Assembly: GCA_029641185.1 (NCBI GenBank) | Contig: JAPWGK010000011.1 | Location: 62,001-126,000 of the forward strand | From: Pseudofabraea citricarpa | Lineage: Eukaryota; Ascomycota; Leotiomycetes; Helotiales; Dermateaceae | Direction of reading: 5' to 3' | Length of the DNA: 64,000 nucleotides | Part shown: piece after piece, positions 60,131 through 64,000 of the stretch | Position numbering within the stretch: position 1 is the first letter of the stretch | How the letters are laid out: each line of letters begins with the position of its first letter | Program-made: the position numbers and the translations under genes | Notes under the pieces: model-generated | Seen by the model: the letters and a program-made list of their open reading frames with translations, nothing else | What the model was told of the DNA's origin: nothing | The model's database searches: none

Positions 60131-60903
60131 GATGGGAAGTGAGATTTGATTGGATTACGAGCGATAATACAGAGGAATGAATGATATTGAGAAGCCGAAT
60201 GTGATTCCTATATACACCAGATAGGGTCTCTTTATCTTATACACAATCCCACGGGGATAGATGTCTCCCCCGACTTCCCCGCATGAACCACCCACCCGCA
60301 CGCAACCACGATCCAAAAGTGGGCTCGGCGAACTTCCGAAGATTGATCTCTCGCTCGAAGCAAGCACGCGTGCAACCTGATTAGTGCAAAAACGCACTTG
60401 GGTCGTTCCAAACAGCAGTCAGTTTCCCTATCTCTCCCGTTGGCCCCGGGATCATCAAATCAGGTTAACCGGAGGCCTGGGAGCGGGAGTGAAAGTTCGG
60501 AAAGTTACCGAGCCACACGCTCGAATGCTTGAACAATGCTTCTTTGTTTGTTCTCACGTCAAGCTTTTGCCGAGTCGGGAGATGGAAAGCCTATCGCGGG
60601 AATAAGAGTTTGGATCGATGCTGAGAGTTCTGGATCTTGTGGGAGGCGGGGAAGTGCCGATCGCTCTCTTGGACCGAGGGCTGGGGAGGGATGGGGAAGT
60701 TAGCCGAGGGATTTCATCTTCAAGGGAGATACAAGAGATAAGGATGGATAGTGTAAATGTTTGGTTGCTTTTAGATGGCTTTGGATTATTGTCTAGGCTA
60801 ATTAAGTCTCTTTTAGGATGCCACATGTGAGTCAAAAATGGGTTAACAGGCCGTATTACTGCTACCTTTTCAACGAAAGAAAATTCGACTAACATGAATG
60901 AAC
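60131..60903. other. Intergenic region
   Basis: About 770 bp upstream of the MFS gene and downstream of the zinc-finger gene. No gene seen. GC-rich DNA with CGG triplets near 60295-60320 could bind Zn2Cys6 factors, but no symmetric pair stands out. Confidence 0.4.
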
Positions 60904-63873
60904 TCATGTTTTCATTTCGTTCAATACTATAAATCCTTCATTCTTCGTGTTTCTCTCGCAATCTTCACATCTTCTGTGGTTACAGTTGACGTCCGTACAG
61001 AAGTCTGTTAACGTGCTTTGTACAGTGAGGCGGCAATGGTGGCAACACCAAAGATCATATAATTGAAAAATTGGAGTCGACGTAGAGTTACTATCATGTG
61101 CTTTAACGCCTTCTTTCTCTGGAGGATCGGCGCTACTAGCAATTGGCGGAACGAAGTCATGAGAATTTGGGTTCTTGTCGTCCTTCTTTCGGATATACTC
61201 CCAGCCATGGGCTTTGTTCATATGTTGTTTACAATTCGACTCGCGCTTCGACTTGTAATTACAAGGCTTGAAAATACACTCGTACAAAACCGGTGGCGTA
61301 CTGTGTTTGTCGTTGTAATGACGGTCCATCTCTTTCTCAGTTGGCCAACCGTATTCGTGATACCTGCAGCTCGTAATCGGACACTTCCATGGCGCAGAGT
61401 GCGTCTTTTCATGCTTGGTAAGGTCGCATGGCCTCTTGAATTCCTTGTTACAACCAGGCATGCGGCATTGCTTGGGTGCGAGCTCAGCAGCAGATGCCGA
61501 TTTTTTGCGACGGGCCATACTTTGCATAATAGCCTCTTCATCTCTAGCAGCCTCGTTCTTGTCATCTTCCTCAAGGACATCGAAAGAGTCCTCAATGGGG
61601 CCAGAAGGGAAGTTATTTGAGTTCGTAAGAATTGCCGATCTAGGGATAATGTCAGGAGTTACTGACGACTGTGCATCCATCCCAGACAGAAACTGGCTGT
61701 TTCCGCTCTCGGCTTTTATTGAATCAAAATTCGCAGCAACCTGTTTTATCTGATCGGCGAGATCAAGAAAGTAGCCATTTGTGTATGGCCTGTCGTGAGG
61801 TCGAGTCTGCTCCGTAACAGAAAAGAACTGAACTGCAGTCTGAATTAAATTTATTGCAGTAAGACTGAAAATAGAATACTCCTCAGCAGTTTTGGATATG
61901 CCCTTCAATTGATTAACATTATCTCATTCGGATTTGTATTTGGATACTTACTGGAGCTTGGATGAGTAGAGTTTTCTCAAGATCACGTATACATATCATG
62001 TCCCCTTCGCGCATTCTCTTGAGGCAATCGGCGAGCATTAGTTGGAAATGTAAAAACAAAGATTTTGCCAGAAGTGGCTTTATTATATGGTTAGCTATAA
62101 GTTCAATCTGGTTGATTGACAGAGTCGAAGAGTTTCTAGATGGTGTCACTGGAGAGACAGTAGCTGGTGGGACTGCTCCTTCCGAAAGATTGCTAGGGAT
62201 ACTAGAAAGGCTTGATTCCGAGTCGGTCGACTCTTCTTCCCTTGGACAAGCTGCTAAGGCGATACCCTCCATATGTTTTCCCACATGTGTCACAAAATTT
62301 CTCCTGGACTTTCCCGGAATTTGCAAGCAAAGTGGACAACTTTGAAGCTCGATTGGCTGTGGCTCGGAGGTTTCAGCTGAACGAGCTGCAATCTGGTATT
62401 GATCATCGCTTAGATTTAGGTTATGCGTAAGTTTGAGATGTGCGCGCCAGCTCTCTGCCGTGCTAAGTTTGGATGGGCAGTTGGCACAACTCCAGTATGT
62501 GTTCAGTCTGTGCTGATTGAATTCGTGCTCTTCCCAGAGGTTCCGTGTTGGAAATGTCTTGAATTCGTCTTTGCAACCTGAAAAGGTACATATATATGGC
62601 TTGAGATCTGCAAAAACATGCCGTCTGTAATCATCGTTAGCACCACTCAGAGTCCTGTAAAGTTTTGGGCTATTTCACCTCCAGTCAATGCGATTCTTAA
62701 TTCTGGATAAAGTGTGGCCACAAATCTGACAAACAAATGGCACACCCTCAAACACTTCCTTTGGGGTTGGAGGGACTCGAAGATCACCATTATCCTTGTC
62801 GGCTGTAGTGGATTTGAAGGACGAGTGAGACGCGATAGTTGCCGCATAAGTTGAATGTGCTGGTAGTGAGGAGCCTAACCCAGAGTCATGAAACATCGAG
62901 ACTGCGGTGAATACCGCTTTTGGTACTTCCTGGACAGGTCTCTCCTCTTGCAACTGATCACCTCTCGTTCTAAGTGATGTGTGACGCTGCCAGTTGGCTT
63001 CACCTAATCGTTGAATCAAGCGCATTTCTGCCTTTGCATATTTGTCGTACACTTTCAAAACATAAGGATGGGCCGGACCAGACACCTGGAATTCCATCGG
63101 ATTGTCAAGTTTGTCCTCGAATTCATGATAATCCAGGGAGTTTAAGGTCTCTTCCATCGATGGAAGTAGTTCCATAAGACAGTCTATATAAGTCTTCAAT
63201 GCTGTGACAATCTCCAGGGAAGAATCTTCTGTGGATTCATCGCTGGTCAAACTTGACTCGTCGCTTTCATAGTCACTCTCAATAATTGTTTGTGCCTTTT
63301 CAATGAGCACTTCCAGATCTTGAACTTCTTGGCGGATTTCCTTGACTTTTGATGGCGTCGAATTTCCCAAACACTGTGGAACTAGCTCTGTAAAATAGTT
63401 CAGTCTCGAGTGTTGGGATAATAAGTATGTCAATGACTAAACTTACTAAACAGCAGTACTCTGCCGATGGCAGCAAGAGATGTAATGACAGTTTCTTTTA
63501 AGTCTTCAGACTCTTCCAGTACGCTCTCCAGCTTGCCATTTCGAAATCCATCGCCCCAGAGTAGTAGCCGACCGAGTGATCTTTTGAACGATTTCTCGCG
63601 CTGCCTGTTATACGATGGTACAGACCAGGCCAAGGTCAAGGGGAAAAGAAGTGAAAACAGTTCCAGCGTATGGTGATATAAACTCCATGCGAAGCCGGTA
63701 GAAACTTGAGAGGTGTTGCCAACGTTATCCTCTTCTAACGTTTGCACGGTCGCACCATCAATCCACTCCGATAGTGTATCTAAGCCATTATGCTGCGGAA
63801 GAAGCGACTGTAAATCTTTGTTCTTCAGCTTCCCCTCCAAATGGCGACGAACATCGGGTTCGTTGGTTTCCAT
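60904..63873 (-). CDS. Multi-zinc-finger C2H2 protein
   Basis: Complement of join(60904..61902, 61952..62654, 62679..63387, 63447..63873), about 945 aa. An N-terminal helical region (about 1-350) is of unrecognised function, with an acidic patch (ESDYESDESSLTSDESTED). A series of Cys/His clusters follows: VCQICG, YICTFSGC...H, WSCANC...H, SCPLC...H, then after a linker CRMPGCNKEF...H.KTH, CPITSC...H, CIFKPCNY...H, and a C-terminal WCCHHCRLT...CNHRRCEDC zinc-binding element. The middle fingers have irregular spacing, as in large fungal C2H2 proteins of unknown role. Intron 2 (62655-62678) is only 24 bp, suspiciously short; although GTGAAA/ACAG signals flank it and the join is in frame, an alternative is a small deletion or different splicing here. 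DNA binding and nuclear location are inferred. Confidence 0.75.
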
Positions 63874-64000
63874 TGCGTCGAAACCACCAAAAAACCTCTG
63901 AAATTTCTTGCTTTTTGTTCGATAGAGAGGTCAGCACGATGACTATTTTGCTGAGAAGCGGCTGAGGCTGAAAACGGGAACCGGTGGATAAAAGAACTGA
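63874..64000. other. Upstream region of zinc-finger gene at window end
   Basis: The last 127 bases are the 5' flank of the zinc-finger gene. Nothing else is seen. Confidence 0.4.

Noticed and set aside
1..64000. Transposons, CRISPR arrays, rRNA or tRNA genes
   Set aside because: No transposase or reverse-transcriptase motifs, long terminal repeats, spaced direct repeats or convincing A/B-box pairs were seen by eye; a tRNAscan run could still find a missed tRNA.

Overview
This is a stretch of a filamentous ascomycete (Pezizomycotina) nuclear genome. The signs are many short (about 45-80 bp) GT-AG introns, Zn2Cys6 regulators, an alpha-1,3-glucan synthase, an eisosome Pil1 protein, a GT90/CAP10-type glycosyltransferase and a PRC2-type histone methyltransferase. 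The gene types and architecture suggest a Leotiomycetes-like fungus, but that is an impression only. I see no CRISPR array, operon, rRNA, tRNA or intact transposon.

Layout. 1-13.1 kb: a cell-wall module, with a secreted GH13 alpha-amylase (cut by the left edge, minus strand) facing a full-length alpha-1,3-glucan synthase across about 4.5 kb of non-coding, low-complexity DNA. 13.1-14.25 kb: microsatellite-rich spacer. 14.25-26.6 kb: housekeeping and chromatin genes, namely an XPG/Rad2-type repair nuclease, a NatC auxiliary subunit (NAA38/Mak31-like), Pil1 and KMT6/EZH2. 27.3-35.6 kb: a membrane-anchored amidohydrolase, a Zn2Cys6 regulator and a secreted serine carboxypeptidase. 36.0-42.0 kb: the kinetochore scaffold Spc7/KNL1, divergent from ribosomal protein uS17 (RPS11). 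42.5-64 kb: accessory genes, namely GT90, an O-methyltransferase divergent from a LaeA-like methyltransferase, a frameshifted methyltransferase relic, an orphan gene, a 2EXR-like gene broken by two in-frame stops, a small hydrophilic protein, an AhpD-like protein, a second Zn2Cys6 regulator tail-to-tail with an allantoate-type MFS transporter, and a multi-zinc-finger protein.

How genes may work together. The amylase/glucan synthase pair matches the known amylase-ags clustering of Aspergillus, where the amylase affects alpha-glucan. The regulator and transporter at 55.7-60.1 kb are a plausible regulator/target pair. The two methyltransferase genes around 46 kb share a promoter region and may belong to a decaying specialised-metabolism locus. 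Several promoters carry a CACGTG E-box.

The most unusual observations are a predicted 2-nt micro-exon in the LaeA-like gene, a sharply bounded GC-rich patch inside the XPG gene, and the two-stop 2EXR-like gene. I found no convincing wholly new multi-gene system. Gene models were built by eye from splice signals and reading-frame continuity; intron-exon junctions agree in phase unless stated.
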